A stretch of 64,000 nucleotides of DNA from Stropharia rugosoannulata (lineage: Eukaryota; Basidiomycota; Agaricomycetes; Agaricales; Strophariaceae): assembly GCA_028532985.1 (NCBI GenBank), contig JANCIK010000002.1:682001-746000 (forward strand), in the 5' to 3' direction. Position numbers and translations under genes: made by a program. Below the pieces are notes generated by a model, which saw only the letters and a list, made by a program, of their open reading frames with translations, did no database searches and was not told the origin of the DNA. Below, in pieces: positions 46,539 to 60,328 of the stretch (positions within the stretch are counted from its first letter, which is position 1; every line of letters begins with the position of its first letter).

Positions 46539-49500
46539 TATGGGTATGGGCGGTCAAGTAAGGTATGAATCAGTTGTTCTTCATATGTTTTCCGTCTTAT
46601 ACGTAGAAAGCGCGCGAAGAAGCTCCACATTAACAAATTGCCAGATTGGATTGCCGGATTGGGGTTTCTCTTTTACGAATGCTTAGCCTTGTCTTCCCTG
46701 TTGATTTCCCCTCAATGAATGGAGGCAGCACATCTCGAGATGCGTCATCATCTCTAAACATAGATATCAAGCAATGTTCTCATATTAGAAATAATACTTC
46801 AAATTCGAAGGAGTTTCTGAAAACAACAGTTTTCAACTGTCAAAACGATGTGGTCTAGTTCGCCAACCGCTGTAAGTGCACCTTAACAATACACCCCTGT
46901 TTAAATAACGTAAGAAATTCTCTTATCAAATACTCCGAGCGTTAAATGCATCAGAATACATGAACGAAGCACATACGGATGGAAAATTTATCCGTAACGA
47001 CGTGAAGACGGACTATTATTCCGTTCACCATAGTAATATACCAGAGAATCATTGAAAGCGTACCTACCCGACATGTCAATCAAGTACAAAGAATGGTGTG
47101 AACATATCAATAAACCTCCTAAAACATAGTGCTAGTGGGGCCCGTGGAGCATATAACTGGATTTCACGCCAAGGACCCTTCTTTGTCTTTCGCCAGCTGA
47201 AGTAGATATCTTTGCAGAATAACAGCGTCGCGGTGAGACTCTTTCGAGTACACATTCACAACATATGTTTGCTCTTGGCGCGTTCATGGCTCAGGATTTC
47301 CAGTTTCTAACATTCTTAGAATGCGACCCGGTTGAAGTCTCTTGCCTTGCATTGTGCCTCCTTCATGTGAGTCACTGTCAATGAAGTAAGCGTGCTATTC
47401 TACAAGAAACACTTGTTAGTACGTAAATTCTCAAGCAGCCTCTTTGAGCTCCCAGCCAGTATCATGTTTTTTTACACTGCTACACGTTTGTTGCGAACTG
47501 ATGAAGAGAACCTAGAGAAATGCGCTTGTACTTTTATGATAACATTGTTACTATATATGGAACTTTTGATGGCCCTGGGGCGTGGTGGCATCGTCCGAGC
47601 TTCCAAGTATAGGTAAAATAGACCTTGGCGGTCTTGGCAATCCAAAGTCCAACGACTGTACGTATCAAGACTGTATGTACACAGACCTGACATCGACTCT
47701 CATATGGCATCTTAAGGCATGAAATGGAAGGAAGGGGATGGATGGCAAGAGAGGAAGTTATCAAACAAAGCACTAACGATTGATAAATCAATGACCACTA
47801 TAATTTCAGCCGCTCCGAGTCCACTACTGTGTTCAGGTTCAATAAGAACGTTGAACGTTGAACATTTATGGTTATTATACCATAGCGATGTCATAGTGGA
47901 ACAGACAGGTAGAGTCTCTTTTACAGCTTTGACTTCATCAGTTGTATATATCCCCCGTTTCTTCTTTCAAGTACTACCTCATCACTGGGCTCATCTAATA
48001 CTACCCTTGAAGATCAATTATGCCAGTCCTATCCCCTATCTTAAGATGCAGTAGACTTAGTCGAGACAGGTCTCGATACTTTACCGTGCGGCTGTCAACC
48101 CTATAAAGTATCCCTTGTGTCGGTTGCCGGTCTTCGTTACGGTGCCGGAGCCGGGACCTGCACGAACTGATACCCCCGGGTCATAAAATGATACCAATAA
48201 CCCGTATCGAAGATACTCAAGATATTATTGCAGAGCTATTGTTCCCACTTGACGGAGTGATCAGTATGGCGGGGTCGCAGGGGCCGATTAAAAAATTTCC
48301 CATCATGTGCATACCACCTGCTGTACTTTGGCGTATTCTCAACACAAGTGCTACATACATCATTAGTACTACTATCATTGACAGTCCGGGTACCTATTAA
48401 AGCTATGTGCCCCTCTGCCACATTTGCTTTCAATCAATATTCTTGCCGTATCAAACGACCTGCGTTGCTGGCACTACCCGATATAACCCAACGATTCTCA
48501 TGAGATCATAAGAAATGTAGCCCCCTATCTTCCGCTACTCTTAGAGATATAATCGTGAGAGGTTATGTGCATTTTGACTTTTAAACTCTAAGGAAAGCGT
48601 CGCTGAATCGGGCTATGCGGGAACTGCGAGGCTGTAGCGGCAGTTCGATACATGATGCAACATGATTCGAACACTCAAGAAGAGACTGAAGTATTAATAC
48701 AAATATAAGCCTACACTCCTTGTCTGTTGCGAAGGAACTCTCGGGCGATAACACGTGAAATCGCAGCCATATATGCTCTTCATTTTTCTAAGTCCTTTTT
48801 CCCAGCGGCCCGGCGCTTAAAGCCCGCCTAGCTATTAAAATAGCTGAGCCAACGTCATGGATAACCGAGGAGCTTGCTGCGCCCTTGCGCATGACCACGC
48901 GCGTGGGAGAGGTATGCAGCGGCGTCGGTTTCTCCGCCAATACAGATGTGCCAGGAAGAAGCACGAACCGAAGCGGTTCTTCAAAGGACGAGCGGATGCA
49001 ATGAGGCGCAAAGCGCGTTTATATCCCAGGAAACACGCAGAAGCAGCGTGGATTTACGGAACGTATAGCCTCTCGAAGCAGGTGAGATAAGCCTCGAGCA
49101 ATGACGTTACTTCTCGGGAAACCGGGTACCGTACGTGTGGGGTGTCGATCCGGGGCGCCAGTATCCACTACCCAGACCCTTGAACGTTCACGCGCATGGG
49201 TTGCTGCGCCGGCTTCGACATAGAAGCGACGGCGTTGCCGATTAACTTGCTTAGCTTGTAGAAGGTTCCAACTTGCGATGGCGATGTCTATAATCAGTCG
49301 CGTATATTTGGCAGTATTGTTGACAACGCTAGCTTTGGAGCACTTGAGTACTTGCTTCTATTATGTCTAATATTACTTTCAGGTCAGAGCGCCGTAACTG
49401 CACCCGCCTAGGCGGCAATTATGCTTGTCAAATACAAGCTATCATCTCCAAGGTGTTAAGATTTCTATTAAATTGCACGTACGTATATTTTCAGAGAAAT

Positions 49501-51000
49501 ACCACAGACGTCTCGCTAACGATGCGTGGGATTATACCACTGCTTATAATTCACTATTTAGCGGCGTCATGCTTGCACCCGCGTTAGCAGCATCAAGAGG
49601 TACAGAAATGAGATCCGGAGTCTTCTGAGCTTCTCAAAATTCAATACGTAGTACCTTGTAGCCGGGGATATGATGATCAAAGTAAGTATATATCCCCAAT
49701 GCAAGGTTGCATTTAAAATACGCTTCCAGAGGCAGTGCACTTCGAGCTAGAACTCACGCGTTCGAAGGTGAAGAAGCGTGGCGGCGCCACATATCCTGTC
49801 ATGGTACGCCCGGCGGTCCACCTGAGCCAGCTAAACCCTGCTGTTTTTTGCATCTAGAGGCAAGAAGTGTTACAACCGAGTTAGACTGGGCACCAACCCT
49901 GTCCGGTGAAACATAGAATACCATTTCTAGATAAGCTTTGGCTCTCGAGTGTTCGCTGGGTCTATTGTCACTCGAGTCTTGCTTTGTTTTAAAGCGTGCG
50001 TTGTCTTAAATAGATGAAGTAAAATGTACCTCAAAAGGTTTGACTAGCAAATAATATTGTCCAGTCACAGAGACACTGCGACCAATGGCAATATTCATTA
50101 GAGTCGGACCGCGACTGAGCTAATTTTGTTGTTTCGGGTACGCTTTACAGAGCGCTGCTCTAGAAGACTCAGAAGACTCCAAAGTCTCATTCCAAGGCCT
50201 TCCGTGATACGGTCCTGGCTTAAAATGAGACCAGAATCAATCGGAGGGCACCCCAAGAATATTGAGCACCAGCAGTCTTTGGCACGAAGGCGCCTGTGTT
50301 GTACTCGACAAACATGTGTCTTGGATGTAATGCACCAAAAGGACCTATGGGGAAACCTAAAAGGCTGAAATCATACTTAAGTATTTTATCGTATATTCCG
50401 TTATGCTTGCTAGGTAGTGAAGTACGTGTAGTGGTTTTGAGAACCTATATGAAAAGCCGTCCGCGTGCAGGATGTTGTGGGTAGAAGTCAAGTTTTAAAA
50501 GAATTTTGTTATTGCATTCATTGGTTGACGCGGTTTGATATAAATAAAATTATCCGGCTTATCATAATTTGTGCATGGTTGTTGTGAAAAAAAGTTAATG
50601 TTAAATATATATGAACTGTCAAGATGATTATGAATGGATAAAATAAAAGGAAACAAAAAAGATTGAAATGATGCAGTTGATAGATAAAAATAACACTAGC
50701 AGAGAGGATTAGAATAGTTTCCGCTGCGGAGAGGTTGAATCATACCAATGAAGAGAGCTAACCGGGGATGGCGATGCGCATTCCCATCGAATTTGATGTG
50801 GGTCCAGTCATCGTTCCAAATCAGGAATGTTTGGTGGTGGCTGTGATCTCATTGGATAGAAGGGCGGGGACTATTGATTAGGACGGCGTTGACGCGTGAG
50901 ATATTATAGCATACTGCCATGCTTTATACGACAACGTCGATACGCTGGAAGAAGAATTTTCTAGGAAACTGAGCTTCAATCTATAATTGAATCTAGAGAG
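46539..51000. other. Gene-free tract, AT-richer part
   Basis: About 4.5 kb without any frame showing family motifs or splice-linked exons. Short open frames (for example 47392-47616, 48857-49090, 49363-49587) look random. A short imperfect inverted repeat (AGCTATT/AATAGCT) lies near 48830. No transposase, reverse transcriptase or tRNA was recognised. Confidence 0.5.
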
Positions 51001-54000
51001 ATCGTCAGTTGAATTGTTCGCTAAACAAAGAGAAGGAAAGAAATACTCTGAATGACGAGCTGGGACTGCGGGATAAGCGAAATAAGTAGACTAAAAAAGA
51101 GAATAGAAGCGCACCCATCGTCCCGCCTTGACAGCAATCCGTCATCGTCTTCACAATGTACAGCATACTGTGACACGCTGCCCCCGAGGTCCAACAGTGC
51201 AAGCAGGTACTACGACCATACACCCGCACTGCTGAAATTCTCTTTTGCGCATTGACCTGCCTGCCCGCTATCCAACTCACTAGCGGGTCATGGCGGTCGC
51301 GCTCGAGGCAACGCTCCTTGTGGAACCCAAGACGAGGGGGACCTCCCGTGAGTGAGACGGGCACACACGGAGCGGTCTAGTGTGTGTGCACTGCTCTCTG
51401 CATTAGGTGTCCCCTCGCCCATGCTGCTTGTCAGACAGCATCTCCCCACTGGACGCCGAGTGGCGCACAGCGGGGCGGGAGTATTTGTATACATTGGTGG
51501 GAACGATGAAGGACGCACTAATTGACGGTTTGCGCCTTCAGCTTTATTGATGATGTGGAGCGGCAATGGTGACACGCCTAGGATGGTTTGCTCAGCGAGG
51601 ACACTGATGATGCGTGGTGGGTGGAACGTCGGCGGTTGGTCCCATTGCTATTTGAAAGCAAGGCGATGTCGTAGTTGGGCGGGCTCCGTGCTCGGTCTTG
51701 TTCATGACGCTTGTGGTGGTAGGCAGGAAAGGGTCGCCGGGAAATATAAAGGAGGGTGGCTCGGTTTTTATACCGTCTCGCCGCTTGTTCGTGTTTGCAC
51801 TCGCTTCGGTTGTAGTTGCTTCATGTTTTTCCTTTTTCAGTTGAGTGGCACAGTTGTTTTTTCACATCCCACGCTCACAAACGCTTTCGACGATTTGAAA
51901 TTCTGATGAGAGTGTCTTGATTCCACACACCACTGCTTTCCCATGTACACCGTGCGCGACATTTCACTTGAAACCCCAGTGGTTATACATTAAAACTCTG
52001 GAAGAACACGAGAATCACTGCTGTAAAATGAACTCGTCACTGTTCTATTTCTGTTTGATTTCTGTGCACCTTTCCGAGCTTCGCGATGTGCAGTGTCCCA
52101 TGGACCGTTGCCACACGTGTTTCTAACCTAACCTATCTTTTTATCAAGCTTCGTGCTGTGCACAGTGGATACCAATTATCGTTATTGTTCCTATTTTGGA
52201 CACCGTTCGGCATCCAGCCTGAGCCTCAGGCCTCAAGCTTCAAGAGTCGAAGCAGATAAGCTATACATATTTCCTACAAATACAGACAGAATACCTTATA
52301 CAAAAACACCAGTCCACTGATGCGCACATCGTATATGTGAAAAAACAACTAGAACAATCCCTCGAGCTCCCTCGAGCCACCCACACCGTGACATGCGTTC
52401 TTTCGACGCGCACCACCACATTCTATTTATAGATCCAAGTACGCATCGAATTGGATGATTGAAAGTTAGAATCCACAGCGTTTGATTGACTCACACTGCC
52501 AACAAGCTATGCACGTCGCCGTACTGCCAGGCCATTTCTACACCCGCAACTACGGTCGTGAGCGCGCGTCGACTGCGCTGATCGTGTCAAAACGCTCATA
52601 AACTCTACACATACCTTAAGATGAATATTTAAGCCCAAGTGCGAGTTGATTTGAGTGGCGCAGTGTGCTGACTGAGTGGGAAGTCCGCGAGTGCAACTGG
52701 AGGTACGGTACCGGTCTGCTCCCGGATGCCGGAGTATGCTAATGCAGGTGTTAAAGAAAGAGGCGATCAACGATCATCGTACTTAATATACACACACCTC
52801 CTAAGACTTCCTAATACCCAGTGTAGAGTCCAGCCTCTCACTATTGTGATGGAGTGGGTGAATGAGAGAAGACACTGCGCCTCGTCCAGCCTAGCCGCGT
52901 CGTCGTAATACATGCATAAGCACCGATGGAAGACATCTACATGTGCATATGCACAGTGCGTGCTATAGTAAGTATATGTACCGCCTTGAGACCGCCACCA
53001 CTTACCATCCCAATCTCGGTCACCCACTCACCCAGTTAGCCGCCACGCGAGCGCATCCGCCGCTCTCTTGGCACGCGCCGCGGTTAAGGAAAGTTAAGGC
53101 TGCTTACGGCCTCCACGGATGCAAAGGCGATAAATCACAATGGACATCGTTGACCCAGGTGGACCGGCACCAGCCGGTACCATCATCCATGCAATACCAG
53201 ATTGATCCGCCTCGAGCTTGTGATGGGGGATCCGGTGCGCGTAGTTCGGCCCCTTGGCGTCGGCGTCGGTATCCAGGAGCCCTCAGCCAGAGCAATAACC
53301 CATTCAGTCATTCACACTTTGTCCTTGGGAGGTCCGACGTGAACACAACCGCCCGTCCTAAGCTTTGACTAATAGGGGTGAGTTAGTAGCGCACATTGCA
53401 TTAGGACGCGAGAACCCATTCCTTATAGTAGTTCGTCGCGCATCCGTTGAGTTCAAGGTTCAAAGTTCAAGTTCAAACGGTACGCGGGGAAAGAAGACGA
53501 ACAGGTGATGGAGCGGAGACACGCACAAAGCGCCTCTTAGAAGGCAACAATTGCAGGGCCTAGAAGGACACTCAAAAATCCGGGTCATATACAAGTTGTC
53601 CCTCGAAGCAATCACCAACACGGCGACGACTCGACGAACAAAGTGTAGCCGTAGAGCGCGTGCTAGGCCCGAAGTGCCCCTTCCTGAGAGCGTTTGGTGG
53701 AACAAGTGTCTGGACTCTGAACGATTGGGGAGCGAAGAGATGTACGATGATTGCTCGTCGGTCGTCGCTGCCGACGGGTACAACAGCGTCAGGATCTTCT
53801 GTGCGCTATACGTTACGCTTCGACCTGAGACTAGAAAAATAGCTGAGGAGCAAAGTAGGCAGAGAGCGGGTGCTAAGTTGATAGACGGTCGATGAGCGCT
53901 GGTTTCTCGATTATGAAGATCGGGCGACGAGGATAGTCTCATATCCACCACGCAAGATGCCGGCTCACAAGACGCCCCAGCTGCCGCGGACCGTCTCAGG

Positions 54001-57000
54001 ACCTACAACGACGTCTCTACTCGAGCCCATGACATTGTACACCTCACGACTCGACAGACCGACGAGCAAAGTATAATGCATATGTAGAGCGGGTAATAGG
54101 CCCAAGTCTCAGTGTCCCCATCTGTAGGCGTTTCGTTGTATGCGGGAATTTAGTCGACGCTGCTCGACGACATAAGATGGGAGCGTAGGGAAGTCATACA
54201 GCCAGCCAGTAGAGAGTCATACAGCAGCATACAGCCCTAGCAGCAGAGAATTGTAAGCAACGAGGGCGTCTACCGGCATAAAGATAGACTGATTAGAGCA
54301 CGAGCTGGAGTGAAAGAGAGCGACTGCAAGGGTACTCGATGTGACTCGGGAGTCGGATGGCCATGATGATGGTCAAGAACAAGAACAAGCAGACATCAGC
54401 GCGAGCCCGTATTCCACGCGGGCCGCCTCCGGCCCCATCCCGCGTCCCGGCCCGTGATATGCGCACGCGCGCTGCGCAGAACCAACGCAGAACTGCGCAG
54501 CACCACTGACGCGTTTACCGTCGTGCGACGACATATCCAATTAGCGCTTTAGCTTTCAAGAAGCCGCTACTTCTGAAGCGACTGCGCAGTGTAATTAAGT
54601 AGTTAGGTAATGTGAAAGGAGATGTGTCGCCGTTTACTTGGATCCAACTCCAAGAATCCGCTACTACATAAGCGCTTACAATAGTATAGGTACGCGTTGC
54701 GACGGCTCTCTAGCCGCATGCATACTACTGTTAGCATATATAGAGCGCTAGAGCCCAGACCGTCTCCATGGCTCATACGTGTAAGGTATCCCATAAGTCT
54801 CCAACAAGTACACACCTACGCTCTCGGTACCGATAACTCGTATCGTAGATGCGGCGGCGGGCAATGATTTAATGTGTGGGGTTCATGCATAGATAAATAG
54901 CTTAATTACCTAGAAGTCAGGACTAGCTACTCAGTAAAGTTATAGTCTAACCATCTATGCGATAGCGCACTGTGGTGGAAGTGATTCGCGGCCTCCCATT
55001 CCCATTTGTGCCCTCTTCCCGCGGAATACGGTGCGCATGACCCCGTAAGGCGAGTACATATGCCCTTTTTGACACATTCATCCGCCTATAACACAAGCGC
55101 TCTCATCGGAACGCGACATACATAATCCACATATGTACATGTCATATTATAATACATTCATTCGGGCATGCACTATGTATGTTAGCCTCACTAGTAAAAG
55201 AAGTACATAGCACCAGTGTGTTCACCTCATTTCATTTCCACAAAGGCTTTCATCATGCATGCTACTTACGCACATGCCCAAGCCTTCATCGATTTACCCA
55301 GCCAATCGCCCCTCCATTCATTCATCTATTCACTCGTTCATTCATTCACTTCATTAAACCTACTCACTCGCTTGTTCCCATTGAGTCGCGAGTCTATTTT
55401 AGCACGCTTCAGTGGCACTACCCATTACGCAGCCAGAATCACAGTCCGCTCGCCTCCTTCCCTGCTTCCGCGAGCCCTGACTGCCTTATTCGTTAATGAC
55501 TTGCCCACAAGGGCAACTTCCCCGTCCGGCGACGTCCCCCTCCCCGCTTCTCATCGCTTCCGTGCACGACACGACGTGACACGGCACGGCACGACGCGAT
55601 CCAATTCATTCACTTGCCTTCAGAAGTAAACGCCTGTCCTCGATGCACTCGATTCTGTACGCCCGGGTGTATTTATCTGCTCCCCGAGTCCCTACTGAAT
55701 AACTTGCCAAGAAGTCCTTCCTTGCGTACTTGCACACTATTTATTCAAAACGCCGTCGCCGTGATCACGGGCATGCGAGAGTGCGAGTGCGAGTGCGAGT
55801 GTGATTCGAAGGTGCATCTTATTTCCCTGCCCTGCTTCGCAGCGATCGCCCGACGTTCAGGAACTTCAAGTTATCGCACTCTTCTCACGCGCTTTCGCGT
55901 CTCTCGAGCACAATCGCACGTTATGCTGATGTACTTCAAAGCTGGACTGTAGAGAAGTTATCAAGTTCCGTATTCGACGATGAGCGCTGAGCGCTTCCCT
56001 TCCCCGCACTTTGGGGTAGCTTCTAAGTACGAATGATTCATGATCTCGCAAGCGCGTCGCGAATGCGGCGCGGATCCGCCTCACACTTTGACCGTTCCGC
56101 TCGTTCCCGGTGACTCCGACCACTGTGCTCCATACTAGTCACGCACCTTCGCAGCAAGATACGCACGAGTCGCATTGACACCCATGGGTCACTTAGCTGT
56201 CTGCTCAAATACGCGAGGAGGGCTATGTAATGAATGTGACGTACGCTTTTAACGAAAACGACCGCGGCTCGAACGCACTCAGGCTGGCGTTGCATACGCC
56301 GTCGAGACGTACACTTCGTCTAAGTACCGAGGGGTCCCCGTTCCCAGCATCACACACTTGCATACGCGCACGCACGCACACACGTCACCAGGCACCTTCA
56401 TTCAACGCGTTGCATTGGGCTGTGGCATGCGCAGCCACGGCCACCATTCAGACGTTCACCGGCACCTTCGACAACCATTGAATCCGTCGCACTACATACA
56501 TACCACGGTATAGCCTAATACTCGCCCGTTGGTTACCACTCGCACTGTCAAGTATTAATCTACTGACATGGACACTCCATCACCTTTGTTAAAATTCCTC
56601 AGACTGCCATCTGTCTGTCTGTCTGTCACCACGTCTACCAAGTTGGAGCCCACACGTCCGACTCGGAGCGAGCCCGTTATCTCCACAAATGACATACACA
56701 TACTTACATACCCAATGCCACCTTCCAGACGTCGCTAAGGGTAATCCCGAATCCCGACAGCGACAGACAACTTTAATGGTCCTGGACCACCTCCACCTCC
56801 TGCCACCTCCTGCCACCTCGGCCCTTGCACGCACACGGTACCAGGCTTGCACACGATAATCACATCATACGCGCCGTCCGTCGCGGCGGCCCAGGGCCCT
56901 TAACTTTAAGGCCCCATGAAATCTACTTGACAGCGCCGGCGCCGGCCTGACGCGTTTTGAGACAACCTGAAGCTCCATGCTCGTTCAGGCTCCGAATCAG

Positions 57001-57500
57001 ACAAGTTCCGATTCACATCTAACTTGTAGGTACATACAATATCGAATATATCGATCCCGGCGCACAACTCGGCTCAGCGCTCAGCGCTCACCTAGGACCA
57101 AGTCGTCATCGCCCCTGATCGTGAGCACAACTCCATACATGTCTATGTATGGATGTATGTATGTATGTAGGTATGTGTGCCCAATGCCCATCCGAGTCTG
57201 ACAACTGAGTACCCAACAAAGACCTACAAAAGCCCTGCACAGTGCACATAGCTGCACAAAGCCGCCCGCCTGCCCGCCCGCCAGGCACAGCGCGAATCAT
57301 GCAACGCAACGCAATGCGGCAATGCGATGCACTAAACACAACAGATCTTATGTAGACCAATACACCACAATACAAAAACCGAGCGCAATACGCAAAGCAC
57401 CGAGCAGCGCATGCACGGCGAACATACCAGAGCAGAAAAGTGCGGTTCGGAGGCGAGGTTCGGAGGTTCGGAGGTGAAACAGAACAAGTTAATTTCGGGA
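51001..57500. other. Gene-free tract, CG-rich part with simple repeats
   Basis: No supported gene. Contains a GTTCAA-type tandem at about 53446-53476, a GTGCGA hexamer repeat at about 55785-55803, GCCGGC repeats near 56932-56946 and a TATG-type repeat at about 57135-57175. CG dinucleotides are frequent. The open frames found here lack family resemblance. Confidence 0.5.
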
Positions 57501-57664
57501 TCTACAAAATACTTACCTACTTATGTATCTAGTATACTATTGTTACCGGTATCCGTATCGCGCAGTGTCCCATAACCGTAATGTCTCGTACAGGTACAAT
57601 ACACAGCTCTAGTAGTAGAGAGTCTTCAGACAGAGTGCAGTGCAGTGCAGTATCACGCTTGAGC

Positions 57665-57691
57665 GGGAGGGAGTTGGGGTTGGGGTTGGGG
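57665..57691 (+). repeat. G-quadruplex-type run (GGG/GGGG x5)
   Basis: Five G-runs (57665-57667, 57669-57671, 57676-57679, 57682-57685, 57688-57691) are separated by one to four bases, the last three as TTGGGG units. The pattern meets the usual intramolecular G-quadruplex rule. Confidence 0.7.
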
Positions 57692-58602
57692 TAAAAGATG
57701 GGTTCACCGCTCATTTTGATGGTACATAAAGAAATGCGTAAAAGTACACGTGCGTCATTAAGTAAAGTCACTCTTCGAAAACCGAAGGGGGTAAACCGGT
57801 AGTAGGTACAGTATATCATACAGAGGGGTGGAGTGGGGAGGAAAAGAAAAGAAAAAAGTGACAATAAAGTAAATAATTAAAAAAAAAGAGAGTCGCGTTC
57901 TCAAATCGGTCGCGAACAACGAACAACGGACGGAGCTTGACCTCGACCTCAGAGTCGGAGTCGGAGGAATGAAGGGACGTACATATGTACATAGGAAAGG
58001 AAGGTCGGCCCGCGCGCCTGTCGCACCGTCCGCCCGCCCACCGCGACCCTGACCCTGATCCTCCCCAGTGCGTAAAGGTGCGTAAGCACCAGTCGAATGA
58101 TCAGGCACTTTTCGGGTCAGGCGTGTACGCGAGGCGCTTTATGGCGAGGCGAGGTGAGTTATGTGATGCGCGTTACGGCACGGCGTTACGACACGGCGTT
58201 ACAGCAGGGCGTTATGGCAAAGACAAGGCAAAGCCATCCATCCATCTCCATCAAGCCGTCTCCGATGCACAGGCGCCTGGCTGACTTCTTGGCCGTTTAC
58301 CAGCCGCGGTAGGTAGGTAGGCACTAGGCTGATTGAGCCTTGCCCGGTCGACTGAGCTTTGAGCGCTTGAGCCCCGAACCCGAACCCGAATCCAATCAGA
58401 GGAACCAACGAGGAACTCAGAGGCCAAGACGAGCAGAGGCGAGCAGATAACGCAAGATAGCGGAGCCCTCAGCCGGGAGGATAGGATAGCGGAGTCGGGA
58501 GGATAGAATAGCGGAGCCGGGAAGATAGCCTGAGTCCAGGACAGTCTTGAGATAACGATAGAACTCTTGAGATAATGATGGACTGGACCCTTGCCCGTCC
58601 TT

Positions 58603-58664
58603 GCAAATGCAAATGCAAATGCCAACACCAACACCAATGCCAATGCCAATACCAATACCAGGAC
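58603..58664 (+). repeat. Hexamer microsatellite (GCAAAT then CCAANN variants)
   Basis: Three GCAAAT units are followed by a run of six-base CCAACA, CCAATG and CCAATA variants, an evolving hexanucleotide array. Confidence 0.75.
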
Positions 58665-58787
58665 CAGTCAGGACCTGCCAGGACGAGTCGTCTGCGGTCT
58701 CCAGGCGCTTCTTGGCAAACGATAACGACGCTGATCATTCCCATTCATTCATTCAGATAGGTACGCGTATGGGGTACCGGTACCGGT

Positions 58788-58820
58788 ACTTTGCAACTTG
58801 CGACTCGCGACTTGCAAAGT
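58788..58820. repeat. Inverted repeat, 9-base arms
   Basis: ACTTTGCAA (58788-58796) and TTGCAAAGT (58812-58820) are perfect complements around a 15-base spacer. They directly follow a GGTACC tandem (58774-58789). Confidence 0.6.
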
Positions 58821-58880
58821 TGCAAGCTCCAACCTCAGGCGGAGGCCTCACACCTTCCGACCCCCAGGCACACTCTCCGA

Positions 58881-58903
58881 CCCCGCCCCGCCCCGCCCCG
58901 CCC
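58881..58903 (-). repeat. CCCCG tandem, G-quadruplex-type on the minus strand
   Basis: Five C-runs spaced by single G (CCCCG unit). On the minus strand this gives GGG/GGGG runs that satisfy the G-quadruplex pattern. Confidence 0.65.
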
Positions 58904-59283
58904 ATCATGCGTCAATGTTTCACCATCAACCCCCACATCACATCACATCACCCCGTACCACCTCATCACCCCACACACACCGCTCATCACCCACACCACC
59001 CATCATCCCCACACCCAACACACACACAGCCCATCATTCCCGTAAACAGCCCATCATCCCCGTAACCACATCCCATCATCCCCGCACCCGAGCGCACGAC
59101 GGGTTGACGGACGATAAGCGAGGTCACCCATACCGGATACCGGATACCGGACATGCAGTGATCAACGTGCGTCGCGGGATGATCAACGCGGGATGATCAA
59201 TTCATCGACGCAGGATGGGATGGGACGGGATGGATGTGCGAAGAGATCGACTTGCATTGACGCTGTCACTGCAAAGATGCCGA

Positions 59284-59426
59284 TGCAGATGCGCGGGCTG
59301 AGGTAGATGTGCGGGCTGCGGGCTGCGGGCTGAGGATAGATGCGTGGGCTGAGTATAGATGCGCGGGCTGCGGGCTGAGGATAGATGCGCGGGCTGAGGA
59401 TAGATGCACGGGCAGAGGAAAGATGC
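59284..59426 (+). repeat. Minisatellite with GATGCGCGGGCTGAGGATA-like unit
   Basis: About seven degenerate units of roughly 19-20 bases, some extended by extra GCGGGCT blocks. Open frames across it are repeats, not genes. Confidence 0.75.
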
Positions 59427-60328
59427 GAACGCAGATGCAGGTGCACCGCAGGCATGACATACATAGGACGGGATGGAATGATGAACCGCCCAAAATATCT
59501 GATGCGCGCCCACCCACCCACCCCCTCGCGCGCCGAAAAACCCTAGCCTCCACGCTTGATGCGCCGAGCAAACTGCACTTCACTTCCTTCACCAAAACCC
59601 ATCCAAAACCCAAAATCCAGAATACGCCCCCGTCGTCGGCGTCGGCCTCGGTCGCGGCCTTGTTCGGCTATCCATCTTCCGTCCTCCGGTATATAGATGC
59701 CGTCATCCATCCTCCGCAGTCCGCCCTTCTCTGCTCCGACCCCATCCTCCGAGGGCCATCCTCCGCTCTCCGATCCCGCCTCCGATCCGCCCCGCTCGCC
59801 CGGTGGGGTGGGTATGCCATCATACCCTACGCACCACACCACAGCCCGCGCTACGCTACGCACCGCAGCCGAGCTACGCGGCCCCGGGAGGGGAGAGGTG
59901 TACACATCCGGCCGTGCAGCACAACGCACCGCAATGCGCTGGGATATGAAATCCATGGCGCCATGGTTAATGATGCAAGTGTTAATCCGTGATGGCGGAT
60001 CGCCAGAGGGAGTCATCGCGAGTCATCATGGATTGGTGTGCGTTGGCAAGGATGGGTTGGGGTAGCCAGGCGGAGTGGGCATGAGGGTGTTATTTTATTA
60101 GGCAAGGGTTGCGCAGGGTGGAGGGGTAGAGTAGAGTAGACTCCTAGACGATAAAACAGTGCGAGTCGGGTGGCGCGGGGGCGGGGGCGGGGTACGAACG
60201 GACAGATGGACGGGTTAGACAGACAGGCAGATAGACCTAGACCAGAGACTAAGAAGGGAAGGGGGTAACACAAGAGCAACAGAGACGCATACGCATATAA
60301 ACGCATAAACGCCTCGGAGCACCATCAC

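Larger units (their letters stand above)
57501..60328. other. Repeat-dense, GC-rich gene-free tract
   Basis: No supported gene. It concentrates G-run motifs, hexamer repeats, CA-rich sequence (about 58940-59060) and a minisatellite (59284-59426). Long open frames here arise from low-complexity, GC-rich sequence and read through repeats on several frames. Confidence 0.5.

Noticed and set aside
48857..49090. Arg/Lys-rich short open frame, possible mobile-element remnant
   Set aside because: Composition alone is not evidence; no transposase, integrase or zinc-knuckle motif is visible.
57674..57691. Telomere repeat array (TTGGGG units)
   Set aside because: Only three units in the middle of non-telomeric sequence, and fungal telomeres normally use TTAGGG-type repeats.
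59309..59992. 227-codon open frame on the plus strand
   Set aside because: It runs through a minisatellite and low-complexity GC-rich DNA, with comparable open frames on the other strand. No family resemblance.
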